The notes below the pieces were generated by a model. That model was not told the origin of the DNA. It made no database searches and saw only the letters and a program-made list of their open reading frames with translations. 64,000 bases of DNA from Ulvibacterium sp965248315 (GTDB lineage Bacteria; Bacteroidota; Bacteroidia; Flavobacteriales; Flavobacteriaceae), in the NCBI RefSeq assembly GCF_965248315.1, contig NZ_CBDFIX010000002.1, positions 4,278,001-4,342,000 on the forward strand. The letters run 5' to 3'. Positions within the stretch are counted from its first letter, which is position 1. Each line of letters starts with the position of its first letter. Shown piece by piece: positions 1-7,595 of the stretch. The translations under genes were made by a program, and so were the position numbers.

Positions 1-124
1 CCACTGTAAATCCATAATGCGTGATTCTCCAGAAATCTGTATAAGGGGTCACATACATGGAAAGCGAATCGTTTTCATCAACGTTCCACTCCTCCGGTTC
101 ATTAAACCACTGCATTTGTTTCAT
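1..124 (-). CDS. DUF1349-type protein, N-terminal fragment (runs off the window)
   Basis: Only the first 41 codons lie in the window; the gene continues past base 1. The ATG is at 124-122. The peptide begins MKQMQWFNEPEEWN and continues with a Tyr/Trp-rich stretch (TPYTDFWRITHYGF), which I recognise as the start of the DUF1349 concanavalin-like family (the YwqG/regulation-of-enolase type small beta-sandwich proteins). The family has no firmly assigned reaction. It is followed downstream of its start by no obvious partner; the next gene at 175 reads the same way, 50 nt upstream of it, so the two may be cotranscribed. The identification rests on a short fragment and is moderate. Confidence 0.6.
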   Translation of the reverse strand, partial: MKQMQWFNEPEEWNVDENDSLSMYVTPYTDFWRITHYGFTV

Positions 125-174
125 ATGAGGTTCTTTGTTTAAGATGGCCGTAAAACACTAAGATAACAACTGAA

Positions 175-597
175 TTATAGTTCCGATGCTAATATTGGGA
201 GTAATCTGGAATCTTCGAGTGAGGCGGTCCTATGCCCGGCAATTTTAAGATAGGCTTCACTTTGGGCAAACGCTACGAAAACATCAACAGATTCATATTC
301 AACTAACAATACGGCGTCCCAACCTTTATTTTCCGGACCTATCAAGAAATCCCCACAACTGCCATAAAACTTAATGTTACCGCCAGCCTTCTTCATTACT
401 GGAAGGGTGAATTCCAAATACTTGGCATAGGCTTCCTTTCCGGAAATCTTTTCCCTAACTCCAGATATCCCAGTTTTGCAATAATCTGCTATGGGTTTAA
501 ATTTCAGTAAATTCAGCATTGTTATTGGGCCCTTTCCTTTAAATTGCCCATAGAATTCCTTTTGCGATTCGTCCGTTGGTCCAATATATGTTTTCAA
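175..597 (-). CDS. DUF1330-type small protein
   Basis: A 140-residue soluble protein without signal peptide or membrane segment. The layout fits DUF1330, a ferredoxin-like alpha/beta-barrel family related to dimeric monooxygenase folds: PITMLNLLKFKP near residue 24, KYLEFTLPVMKKAGG near 60, then WDAVLLVEYES near 93 and a C-terminal FAQSEAYLKIAGHRTASLEDSR-like segment. Members are dimeric and of unknown or poorly defined catalytic role. The ATG start at 597 is the only good one. It sits upstream of the DUF1349 fragment on the same strand, so the two could form a small transcript; no promoter box of the TAnnTTTG type was found upstream. Confidence 0.75.
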   Translation of the reverse strand: MKTYIGPTDESQKEFYGQFKGKGPITMLNLLKFKPIADYCKTGISGVREKISGKEAYAKYLEFTLPVMKKAGGNIKFYGSCGDFLIGPENKGWDAVLLVEYESVDVFVAFAQSEAYLKIAGHRTASLEDSRLLPILASEL

Positions 598-743
598 AGG
601 TTTTATTTTAATAGGTTCAAAGGTTTAAACCATATGCATCCTGACACAAGATAACGCTTTCATCAGTCTTCTTTGAATATCAGGTAAATCAATCTGAATC
701 GGAAAAATTCCAATTGACCTAAGTTGCTACTCGCTAGCTTTTG

Positions 744-1988
744 TTACCTCAATTTGTTCTCGTATTTCCCCAAGGTGTTCCAAATGGAATAAAACTCATC
801 AACACCACCGGAATTGGAAACCGAGGTATTGATTATTAAAATTCGTCCAATTTTTGTCTCAGGATTAAAGAACATATAAGTTGCAATCCCGGGATCCCCA
901 CCCGTATGGCCAATGTAGCCTCTTGGTGTAAATCCCATAAAAATTCCCGTATTGTACTCATCATCATAGTCATCCTCCTCGTCTCGCTCCGGAAAACTGA
1001 CAGCCGGCAATTGCTCCCTAAAGAGTTCATCGTAACTCTCTTTTTGCAACAAAGTTCCACCACCGGAGTGACCCTTGATCAATTCAGAAAGATAAATTCC
1101 TAAGTTATTACTGCTTGTTATTAATCCTCCATCGGGATACGTAATCAGGGAGTACCATGGAATTTCGGTTTTTGGATTGGAATAAAGTTTGGAATGTTGG
1201 ACCAAATCTATGTTTTCAAAGGACCATCCGGAGGATGACATTCCCAAGGGTTCCAAAATATGGGTTTTAGTGAATTCGCTGTACGGTTTTTGAACGGCGA
1301 TTTCCAAAATTGCGCCGGCCAAAGTGGCCCCAATATTGGAATACTCATAAATTTCTCCGGGTTCATTTTGGGAAAACCCTTCCTTCCTATACCATTCCCC
1401 TGTCTTGGAAAGTATCTTTTCAAGAAAGTCGATCATGGGCATATGGGAGTCCGGTGAGTTGAAATTTTCATTCAATTTTACAGAATCCGGACTTGATTTG
1501 TCCTGATCGTCCTTAAGTACATAAGCTTTGGCGTTGTAAAAATCCGTATCCAAAATGGTAGAGGTATGTGTTGCCAAATGGCGTATCGTTAGGGGTTCCT
1601 TGGGGTGATTTGGATTGATTACCTTAAAGGGAAGGTATTGGTTTATGGGGTCGTCCAAATTCAATTTTCCCATTTCCTGTGCTTTTAGAAGTGCTATCCC
1701 AATTAATGTTTTGGAGACCGAACCGATATTTTGAATCGTGTTTTCGGTATATTCCCTTTTGCCGTCCATATCAGAGAATCCTATTCCTGCTTCATATAAA
1801 ATCCCGTCTTGATTCACCAGGGCAACCCCAAAGCCGTTGATAAATCCGGCTTCATGAATTTGATTCAGTTCACGTGTCAAGGAGTCCCGAATACTTATTT
1901 GGGTATCTTCCTTTGTTTTTTCGGAATTCTTTTTCTCCTGACAAGAAAGCACAAGACCTATAAAAAGTATTAAAACTAGTCTATTCAT
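744..1988 (-). CDS. Serine hydrolase of the beta-lactamase/class C PBP family, lipoprotein
   Basis: A 414-residue protein of the AmpC-like serine hydrolase family (Pfam Beta-lactamase). The three active-site motifs are visible: S-V-S-K at residues 90-93 (nucleophile and general base), Y-S-N at 216-218, and H-T-G-G at 361-364 in place of K-T-G. The N-terminus (MNRLVLILFIGLVLSCQEKK) is a lipoprotein signal with the lipobox Cys at 16, so the enzyme is anchored at the cell surface or periplasmic face. Family members include peptidases, esterases and peptidoglycan-modifying enzymes; the substrate cannot be read from sequence, and antibiotic resistance should not be assumed. An acidic loop lies at residues 336-345. 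It appears monocistronic. Confidence 0.85.
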   Translation of the reverse strand: MNRLVLILFIGLVLSCQEKKNSEKTKEDTQISIRDSLTRELNQIHEAGFINGFGVALVNQDGILYEAGIGFSDMDGKREYTENTIQNIGSVSKTLIGIALLKAQEMGKLNLDDPINQYLPFKVINPNHPKEPLTIRHLATHTSTILDTDFYNAKAYVLKDDQDKSSPDSVKLNENFNSPDSHMPMIDFLEKILSKTGEWYRKEGFSQNEPGEIYEYSNIGATLAGAILEIAVQKPYSEFTKTHILEPLGMSSSGWSFENIDLVQHSKLYSNPKTEIPWYSLITYPDGGLITSSNNLGIYLSELIKGHSGGGTLLQKESYDELFREQLPAVSFPERDEEDDYDDEYNTGIFMGFTPRGYIGHTGGDPGIATYMFFNPETKIGRILIINTSVSNSGGVDEFYSIWNTLGKYENKLR

Positions 1989-2286
1989 ATTTCTGATTTT
2001 AGTATTCTAATAAAGGCCAAATTGTTGGACCTGACCTGCGGTGGCAAAGAACAGCAATGATTTTATTGGCTGCGATTTTTTTTCGATTATATTTTGTTTC
2101 TGTATTTGTCATGTAAACCTCAGCCATTAGGAATTTCCCCTGTACTTTTCTCAATTCTTGATTCCTGTGTTTTGTATGGTTTCAGTGCTATAAAATTCCT
2201 TAATAGCCAAGTTACATATAATTTCACCTATGGTTTTGCATAGTAGGATTCGCTTTTTCCTTTTGAATATCAACATTTTTAATACC
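1989..2286. other. Intergenic stretch, nothing recognised
   Basis: About 300 AT-rich bases between the serine hydrolase and the methyltransferase. I see no hairpin with a T-tract, no TAnnTTTG box on the minus strand and no plausible small gene; a 60-codon minus-strand frame here overlaps the methyltransferase end and has no support. Confidence 0.5.
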
Positions 2287-3015
2287 TTATTTTTTGATGC
2301 GATACACCGTTGAATAGGTCTTTGCGTCGACAACCATATTTTCCGAATTCATCCTTGAACGAAGTTCTTGTAAAACCGTCTGGTAAAGATCGTTCTTCTC
2401 AAAAGATTCCAATAGTAAGTTATAATTGTCCTTAGATGACAACAATAGGTGTGAAACATTTGATATGGAAATTTCCAATTGCAAATTCCCTTTAAATTCC
2501 TTTTCCAAAGCTATATGTTCTTGATTTAAACCGTTAAAGTGCACCTCATGGTCGTAATTTGAATCCTGTCCAAGCGAAGGTTCTAAATTTAGCCTTTGAA
2601 GTACCATATCCAAGGATAATTCAAAATCATAAATGATTATCCGCGAATTTTTCTTACCCACTCTTATAACCTCATCCAGCAATTGTTGGGATTTTCCATA
2701 ATACAGGGAGCCTGCAAAGGTAATTAGGTCAAAAAGGCTATCCCGATAATCGAAATATTGCCCATTATAGTAACTATAGGTTATCCTGGGATGTTGTATT
2801 GATTTTCCCAACATTTCCTTGCTCGGTTCAACTCCCTTTACCTTTTTGCAAAAATGGGTCAATGCAATGGAAGATTGTCCAGTTCCACACCCCACATCCA
2901 ACCCGGAGGGATGCTGAATACCTCCTTCCAAACATTCCTTTAAAATCGGTAGGTGTAATGAAGGTCGAAAAGATGCATAATGAAATGCGGTAATTTGGTC
3001 ATATTCGCTAGCCAT
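2287..3015 (-). CDS. Class I SAM-dependent methyltransferase
   Basis: A 242-residue soluble methyltransferase of the Methyltransf_11/25 type. Motif I, L-D-V-G-C-G-T-G-Q (residues 39-47), binds S-adenosylmethionine. A following G-V-E-P-S-K-E-M-L segment supplies the acidic residue that contacts the ribose, and F-D-L-I-T-F-A-G-S is the motif-IV-like stretch. The substrate is not recognisable; the nearest familiar relatives act on small molecules. It starts at ATG 3015 (MASEYDQITAFHYASFRP), a normal N-terminus for the family. It stands alone: the next gene upstream ends 190 nt away, and an 11-bp inverted repeat lies between. Confidence 0.85.
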   Translation of the reverse strand: MASEYDQITAFHYASFRPSLHLPILKECLEGGIQHPSGLDVGCGTGQSSIALTHFCKKVKGVEPSKEMLGKSIQHPRITYSYYNGQYFDYRDSLFDLITFAGSLYYGKSQQLLDEVIRVGKKNSRIIIYDFELSLDMVLQRLNLEPSLGQDSNYDHEVHFNGLNQEHIALEKEFKGNLQLEISISNVSHLLLSSKDNYNLLLESFEKNDLYQTVLQELRSRMNSENMVVDAKTYSTVYRIKK

Positions 3016-3052
3016 AACTATTTTGCTTAAGATTCAGCTATACTATTATTCT

Positions 3053-3084
3053 TTTGCGATTTTTGAATCTATTAAAATCGCAAA
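3053..3084. repeat. 11-bp inverted repeat between methyltransferase and CBS genes
   Basis: TTTGCGATTTT (3053-3063) and AAAATCGCAAA (3074-3084) form a perfect 11-bp stem with a 10-nt loop. It lies downstream of the DUF1538/PII/CBS operon on the minus strand and could be its terminator, but no clear T-tract follows on either strand. An operator for the methyltransferase gene is the alternative. Confidence 0.4.
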
Positions 3085-3205
3085 TCAGGATGGACAATGA
3101 CCAAAACAATAAAAAGAAAGTAATGGATTTGAAATATCCGTAATAAGGGTACCTCGAACCCAACAATCTATTTAGACCCTATTTAACGTTCAGTCTTAAG
3201 TAGTC

Positions 3206-3607
3206 CTAGAAAAGCAAATTATCCAATATCAGATCCGAAATGGAGACCATCCCGATATATTCCCCATTTTCCTCTACCGGGGCCATACGGAATCCCACTT
3301 TCATAAGCAGACTGGCCACATAGCGCACCTCCATATCGGCCGGAACACTTATAACCGGTTTAGTCATAATCTCGAATACGTTTACCTCTTCGGAAGTTTT
3401 GTCAGGAATGATAACCCCTTTTATCAAATCGTGTATCACCACGATGCCATAGGCATCCTGTGGATGACGCTTTTTAACAATCAAGGCCTCAACACCTTCT
3501 TTGCGCATAACATCAACGGCTTCCTTGGCCGTGGCCATCCCGTCTATTAAGACCACTCGTTTGGTCATGACGTCCTTGGCCCCTTGAAATCCTCTTTTTG
3601 TATCCAT
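3206..3607 (-). CDS. CBS-domain pair protein
   Basis: A 133-residue stand-alone Bateman module with two CBS motifs: one from about residue 10 (DVMTKRVVLIDGMATAKEAV) and one from about 78 (EIMTKPVISVPADMEVRYVA), each ending in the usual G-I-V-V-I or G-M-V-S-I-S-D-L strand. CBS pairs bind adenine nucleotides such as AMP, ATP or c-di-AMP and regulate enzymes or transporters. It is the last gene of a four-gene minus-strand unit (DUF1538, DUF1538, PII-like, CBS) with a 50-nt gap to the PII-like gene. The context makes it a likely nucleotide-sensing regulator of the DUF1538 membrane complex; that role is inferred. Confidence 0.85.
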   Translation of the reverse strand: MDTKRGFQGAKDVMTKRVVLIDGMATAKEAVDVMRKEGVEALIVKKRHPQDAYGIVVIHDLIKGVIIPDKTSEEVNVFEIMTKPVISVPADMEVRYVASLLMKVGFRMAPVEENGEYIGMVSISDLILDNLLF

Positions 3608-3657
3608 GTTTGCTCTAGTTTATACTTAATCCGTATTTCCCTAAATTACGGAATGTC

Positions 3658-4005
3658 TTAAAAATACTTGTCCCTCGCCTGATCTTTAAACTTCTTCATC
3701 TGACTTTCCAAACCGGCAATGTGTTCTACCGGTAAAACAAAGGCGATCCCCGTTCCGGGTTTGTCAAATTTTCCCGCCTCCCGGATAACCTTTAGAAGAT
3801 TTTCCACCACGTGTTCCTCTACCAGAAACACGATAATATCCGTCTTATCCTCTATACTAAGTCCAAAAAAGGACTTCGCTTCATGAATTCCCGTGCCTCT
3901 GGCCGGGATAATGGTGGCCCCGGTAGCTCCGGCCTCTTTCATGGCATCCACAACATCATCACAGATATTGGGTTTAACAAAGGCCATAATCAATTTAAAC
4001 TGCAT
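3658..4005 (-). CDS. PII-like signalling protein
   Basis: A 115-residue member of the nitrogen regulatory PII superfamily. The fold signature is visible: an N-terminal strand (FKLIMAFVKPNICDDVVDAM), a strand leading to the T-loop (ATGATIIPARGTGI), a second beta-alpha unit (DIIVFLVEEHVVENLLKVI) and the B-loop region (GKFDKPGTGIAFVLPV). The T-loop is short and lacks the uridylylated Tyr of GlnB/GlnK, so this belongs with the divergent PII-like proteins that bind nucleotides but are not modified by GlnD. Its start overlaps the end of the upstream DUF1538 gene by 11 nt, which implies translational coupling. AmtB-like control of a channel by PII is the obvious analogy, here with DUF1538 as partner; the partner is inferred. 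Confidence 0.85.
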   Translation of the reverse strand: MQFKLIMAFVKPNICDDVVDAMKEAGATGATIIPARGTGIHEAKSFFGLSIEDKTDIIVFLVEEHVVENLLKVIREAGKFDKPGTGIAFVLPVEHIAGLESQMKKFKDQARDKYF

Positions 4006-4783
4006 CTTTCTCCATTTTAATTTTTAATACTCTATTTTTTAGGCTCATAAACTGGGCATAGCCCAATACGGTTATTATGGGGAACAAGCTGGCAAAAGCG
4101 ATAAGGCCAAATCCGTCCACAGCGGGATTCCTACCGGGTACTGCACTGGATAGGCCCAATCCAAGTGCGGCCACCAAGGGCACTGTAACCGTGGAAGTGG
4201 TGACCCCTCCGGAGTCATAGGCTAACGCAATAAGTCGTTTGGGCGCAAAAATAGTCTGGACAATTACGACCATATACCCTATCATAATATAAATGAACAA
4301 GGGTGTTCCGGTTACTATTCGAAATGTACCCAAAGCCAGCGCAAAGGCAACACCTATGGCCACGGTAATCCGTAGTCCCCAAGGGCTAATGGTCCCGGCG
4401 GAAACTTCGCCGGCCTTAATGGCCACGGCTATAAGGGATGGCTCGGCAATGGTTGTTGAGAATCCGATTAGCGCTGCAAAAATGTAAATCCAATAGTACG
4501 ATTTCCAATCGGTCAACGCATTTCCGCTTGCCTCAATAAAAGCGGGATCGGACAGTTGGGTCGCCATAATTTTCCCTAAAGGGAAAAGGGCCTTTTCCAA
4601 TCCCATAAGGAACAACGCGAGTCCCACTACCACATAAACCCCTCCCAATACAACTTTCTTCAAATGGGGTATGGGTTGCTTTAGGACAAACCATTGGAAG
4701 AAAACAATCAATACTATGATAGGCAGTACGTCCCTAAGGGTATATATAAGGATCCATACAAATTCCATCATAAAATCAAACAT
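3995..4783 (-). CDS. DUF1538 integral membrane protein (copy A)
   Basis: A 262-residue polytopic membrane protein with about seven hydrophobic segments. The DUF1538 hallmark motifs are present: F-S-T-T-I-A-E-P-S-L-I-A-V-A in the middle and Y-D-S-G-G-V-T-T-S-T-V-T-V-P-L-V in the second half, the latter looking like a substrate-binding or gating element. DUF1538 proteins are presumed transporters of unknown substrate. The gene is paired with a second DUF1538 gene 14 nt upstream and overlaps a PII-like gene downstream, so the two DUF1538 proteins may form a heteromer. The C-terminus ends in a basic tail (SLKNRVLKIKMEKDAV), probably cytoplasmic, where PII could dock. Confidence 0.85.
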   Translation of the reverse strand: MFDFMMEFVWILIYTLRDVLPIIVLIVFFQWFVLKQPIPHLKKVVLGGVYVVVGLALFLMGLEKALFPLGKIMATQLSDPAFIEASGNALTDWKSYYWIYIFAALIGFSTTIAEPSLIAVAIKAGEVSAGTISPWGLRITVAIGVAFALALGTFRIVTGTPLFIYIMIGYMVVIVQTIFAPKRLIALAYDSGGVTTSTVTVPLVAALGLGLSSAVPGRNPAVDGFGLIAFASLFPIITVLGYAQFMSLKNRVLKIKMEKDAV

Positions 4784-4797
4784 AAGCTACGTTTTAG

Positions 4798-5538
4798 CTA
4801 AAACCAAAATAATCCATACGCCATAACAAAAACCATAGGTAAAAGTGATGCAAAAGCGATAAGGCCAAAACCATCCAATAAGGGGCTCCTACCTTTTATA
4901 ACGGTGGCCAGACCAACCCCTAAGGCCGTAACCAATGGTACGGTTATGGTAGATGTGGTGACCCCACCAGCATCATATGCCAAACCGATAATTTCCTCAG
5001 GGGCAATAATGGTCATTAACATCACCAATACATAGCCTCCTATGATCAGGTAATATAAGGGCCAACCTTTAAGAATACGCAATACGCCAATAACAATGGC
5101 CAGACCCACAGAAATGGCAACTGCCAAGCGCAGGCCAAAGGCATAGGTCTTCATAATCTTTTGATTATTCTCTATCAACCCGGCATCCGAGGATATTATT
5201 GAGGCCTCCTTGGCCACTGCTATAAGTGCCGGTTCGGCTATGGTGGTGGAAAAGCCCAGGGCAAAGGAAAAAATCAACAACCAAAAAAGACTTCCCTTCT
5301 TGGCCAAGGCATATGCCATGGCCTCCCCGATAGGAAACAATCCGATTTCCAATCCTTCAATAAAAAGCATTAACCCGATGATAACGAACAGAATGCCTAT
5401 AATAACTTCACCGATTTCGGGGAAGGGCTGTTGAATAACAGCAGTTTGAAAAAAAACGACAACTACAATTATGGGAATCAGGTCCGTAACCGCGGCCCAT
5501 AGCTTTTTTGATATGTCCAGAATATAGGCCTTATACAT
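4798..5538 (-). CDS. DUF1538 integral membrane protein (copy B)
   Basis: A 246-residue paralogue of the adjacent copy A, first gene of the DUF1538-DUF1538-PII-CBS unit. It carries the same two signatures: F-S-T-T-I-A-E-P-A-L-I-A-V-A and Y-D-A-G-G-V-T-T-S-T-I-T-V-P-L-V. About seven transmembrane segments are apparent; unlike copy A it has an extra polar insert (SIISSDAGLIENNQKIMKTY) after the first signature and ends abruptly in a hydrophobic tail (VFVMAYGLFWF). The conserved acidic residue in AEP is a candidate for ion or proton coupling. The start at 5538 is the only ATG before the first membrane segment. No promoter box was found in the 137 nt to ftsY. Confidence 0.85.
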   Translation of the reverse strand: MYKAYILDISKKLWAAVTDLIPIIVVVVFFQTAVIQQPFPEIGEVIIGILFVIIGLMLFIEGLEIGLFPIGEAMAYALAKKGSLFWLLIFSFALGFSTTIAEPALIAVAKEASIISSDAGLIENNQKIMKTYAFGLRLAVAISVGLAIVIGVLRILKGWPLYYLIIGGYVLVMLMTIIAPEEIIGLAYDAGGVTTSTITVPLVTALGVGLATVIKGRSPLLDGFGLIAFASLLPMVFVMAYGLFWF

Positions 5539-5675
5539 GAAGTTGTTTCCATTTTGCCCAAATTCCTTTTATATACATATCCCACTAAAATTGTCCTGTA
5601 GTTTTATAATTACCCATGTTCAAGAACCTGACATATTAATCTGGAAATTCCATATTTTAATCGTCTGTTCCCTAT

Positions 5676-6632
5676 CTAAATCTTAAAAAAGGAATCCACA
5701 AATTCATACTTGTTAAAAACCTGAAGATCCTCCATACCCTCGCCTACACCAATATACTTAACAGGAATCTTAAATTGGTCTGAAATACCAATAACTACAC
5801 CTCCCTTGGCGGTTCCGTCCAATTTAGTGACCGCCAGCGACGTTACTTCCGTGGCTTTAGTAAATTGTTTGGCCTGTTCAAAAGCATTCTGTCCGGTGGA
5901 ACCATCCAATATCAATAAAACCTCATGCGGGGTATCGTCTACCACTTTTTGCATTACTTTTTTCACCTTGGTCAGTTCGTTCATTAAATTAACCTTGTTG
6001 TGCAAACGGCCGGCTGTATCTATTATGACCACATCGGCTCCTTGGGAAACTGCGGAACTTAAGGTATCAAAAGCTACAGAAGCAGGATCACTACCCATTT
6101 TTTGCTTTACTATGGGTACATCTACCCGATCCGCCCAAACCTGCAACTGGTCTATGGCCGCGGCTCGAAAGGTATCGGCCGCACCCAATACTACTTTTAA
6201 TCCCTGCTTTTTAAACTGGTAGGCCAATTTTCCTATTGTGGTGGTCTTACCTACACCATTTACACCAACGACCATAATAACGTATGGTCTTTTATCCATG
6301 GGGATGCTGTATTCCGTTTCTTCGCCGGTATGGGTCTCGGAAAGTAGATCTGCAATCTCTTCCCTAAGAATAGTATTCAGTTCATCGGTCCCCATATATT
6401 TATCCCTGGCCACCCTGGCCTCAATACGTTCAATGACTTTTAGGGTGGTATCCACACCGACATCGGAGGTTACCAAAACCTCTTCCAAATTGTCCAACAC
6501 ATCATCATCTACTTTGGATTTACCGGCAACGGCCTTACTCAATTTTGAGAAAAAATTCGTCTTGGTCTTTTCCAGTCCTTTGTCCAGTGTTTCCTTTTTC
6601 TTAGCAGAAAATAAGTTTTTGAATAAGCTCAT
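5676..6632 (-). CDS. ftsY: Signal recognition particle receptor FtsY
   Basis: A 318-residue SRP receptor GTPase, which docks ribosome-SRP complexes at the membrane for cotranslational insertion. The NG domain fills almost the whole protein: the four-helix N domain is at about residues 15-105, the G1 loop G-V-N-G-V-G-K-T-T at 123-131, D-T-A-G-R at 205-209 and T-K-L-D-G at 269-273, followed by G-V-G-E-G-M-E-D-L near the end. There is no long acidic A domain, as is usual for the short FtsY of this phylum. It has its own promoter (TTG, 21 nt, TATCTTTG) and a terminator separates it from the ribosomal protein operon upstream. Confidence 0.97.
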   Translation of the reverse strand: MSLFKNLFSAKKKETLDKGLEKTKTNFFSKLSKAVAGKSKVDDDVLDNLEEVLVTSDVGVDTTLKVIERIEARVARDKYMGTDELNTILREEIADLLSETHTGEETEYSIPMDKRPYVIMVVGVNGVGKTTTIGKLAYQFKKQGLKVVLGAADTFRAAAIDQLQVWADRVDVPIVKQKMGSDPASVAFDTLSSAVSQGADVVIIDTAGRLHNKVNLMNELTKVKKVMQKVVDDTPHEVLLILDGSTGQNAFEQAKQFTKATEVTSLAVTKLDGTAKGGVVIGISDQFKIPVKYIGVGEGMEDLQVFNKYEFVDSFFKI

Positions 6633-6654
6633 ATGTCCTATAAAATGCTTTTGT

Positions 6655-6686
6655 CAAAGATATGAAAGTAAATGCCGTAAACCCAA
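6655..6686 (-). promoter_or_regulatory. Predicted ftsY promoter
   Basis: On the minus strand TTG (6686-6684), a 21-nt spacer and TATCTTTG (6662-6655) match the Bacteroidota primary-sigma consensus TTG/TTTG, 19-21 nt, TAnnTTTG. The expected start of transcription lies about 15 nt upstream of the ftsY ATG. Confidence 0.65.
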
Positions 6687-6861
6687 GGGAAAGTCTTTGG
6701 TTAGAAGTGAAGAAACAACCTATCGGAGAGGATTTAGGTTAGGCATAGGGACAGGCCAAAATAAATCCTAGGTTGGAAAGTTGATATTATTGGAAGGAAG
6801 GCGATGGTCTTTACCATCAAATTACAATGCACCCGGCCATTTGAAATTTGGTGTTGGTCAT

Positions 6862-6899
6862 AAAAAAAGCCGTCCGCAAAATTTGCGGACGGCTTTTTT
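6862..6899. terminator. Strong terminator downstream of the L28-L33-DUF4295 operon
   Basis: A near-perfect hairpin in which AGCCGTCCGCAAA pairs with TTTGCGGACGGCT with almost no loop, flanked by A-rich and T-rich tracts. On the minus strand it ends in a T-run and closes the ribosomal-protein operon 18 bases after the DUF4295 stop; the tracts would let it work both ways. Confidence 0.9.
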
Positions 6900-6917
6900 A
6901 TGCGTTTGAAAGTTTTG

Positions 6918-7070
6918 TTACTTTTTAGCAATCCATTCATTTACCATTTCCGGTGGCATAACGGATTCTACAAAAGTATAGGCCCCGGATTTAGGTGATT
7001 TCACCATTTTTATTGCTTTGGTCAATCTCTTTGAACTGGATTGTAAAGTTGCTACCGTTTTCTTTGCCAT
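6918..7070 (-). CDS. DUF4295 ribosome-associated small protein
   Basis: A 50-residue basic protein beginning MAKKTVATLQSSSKRLTKAI and ending MVNEWIAKK. It matches the DUF4295 family, which in Bacteroidota is almost always encoded right after rpmB and rpmG, as here (35 nt after rpmG on the same strand). Structural work on Flavobacterium ribosomes has placed proteins of this kind on the large subunit; I treat a ribosomal role as likely but not shown by this sequence. The stop is followed at once by a strong terminator, so this is the last gene of the operon. Confidence 0.92.
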   Translation of the reverse strand: MAKKTVATLQSSSKRLTKAIKMVKSPKSGAYTFVESVMPPEMVNEWIAKK

Positions 7071-7105
7071 GACTCGTATTATTATATTCCCTACTTAATG
7101 GAAAT

Positions 7106-7288
7106 TTACTTAATTTCTTTATGAACCGTTACTTTCCTAAGGATTGGATTGTATTTTTTGATTTCTATCCGCTCTGGAGTGTTCTTTTTGTTTTTTGTAG
7201 TGATGTATCTTGAGGTACCTGGAACACCTGAATTTTTGTGTTCCGTACACTCCAAGATAACCTGTACCCGATTTCCCTTCTTTGCCAT
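7106..7288 (-). CDS. rpmG: Large-subunit ribosomal protein bL33
   Basis: A 60-residue bL33 protein starting MAKKGNRVQVILECTEHK with the family's S-R-Y-I-T-T-K-N-K-K-N-T-P-E-R-I-E core and the terminal KYNPILRKVTVHKEIK. Where many bL33 proteins carry two C-x-x-C pairs, only one Cys (residue 14) remains here, so this is a zinc-free C-minus form. It sits 4 nt after rpmB and before the DUF4295 gene, the normal order for this phylum, and shares the rpmB promoter. Confidence 0.97.
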   Translation of the reverse strand: MAKKGNRVQVILECTEHKNSGVPGTSRYITTKNKKNTPERIEIKKYNPILRKVTVHKEIK

Positions 7289-7292
7289 TGTA

Positions 7293-7529
7293 TTACTTTA
7301 TAAATCCTTGTGCCTTGGCTTCCTTTAAAACAGCGGAAATACCTTTTTTGTTGATTATCTTCAATGCTTTAGCGGAAACCTTTAGTGTAACCCAACGGTC
7401 CTCTTCAGGGATGTAAAAACGCTTTTTTGAAAGATTTACATTGAACCTTCTTCTCGTTTTGTTGATGGAAAACGAAACGTTGTTTCCAAACATTGCCCTT
7501 TTACCCGTAATTTCACAAACTTTTGACAT
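7293..7529 (-). CDS. rpmB: Large-subunit ribosomal protein bL28
   Basis: A 78-residue bL28, first gene of the rpmB-rpmG-DUF4295 operon. The N-terminal MSKVCEITGKRAMFGNNVSF and the basic N-K-T-R-R-R-F-N-V-N-L segment that threads into rRNA are typical. A consensus promoter lies 28-59 nt upstream of the ATG, between this gene and the end of cinA. Confidence 0.97.
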   Translation of the reverse strand: MSKVCEITGKRAMFGNNVSFSINKTRRRFNVNLSKKRFYIPEEDRWVTLKVSAKALKIINKKGISAVLKEAKAQGFIK

Positions 7530-7556
7530 TGCGCTGGATTTTCTTTAAACAGGGTG

Positions 7557-7588
7557 CAAATTTATATCTTTTTTACGGTACGGACAAA
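7557..7588 (-). promoter_or_regulatory. Promoter of the rpmB operon
   Basis: On the minus strand TTTG (7588-7585), a 20-nt spacer and TAAATTTG (7564-7557): a complete match to the Bacteroidota sigma consensus in both boxes and in spacing. It lies in the 66-nt gap before rpmB, giving a leader of roughly 20 nt. Confidence 0.78.
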
Positions 7589-7595
7589 ATTTAGT

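Noticed and set aside
744..1988. Reading the serine hydrolase as an antibiotic-resistance beta-lactamase
   Set aside because: HTGG replaces KTG and the lipoprotein family is mostly esterase/peptidase; resistance cannot be inferred.
2151..2333. 60-codon minus-strand frame
   Set aside because: It overlaps the methyltransferase 3' end in another frame and shows no family features.
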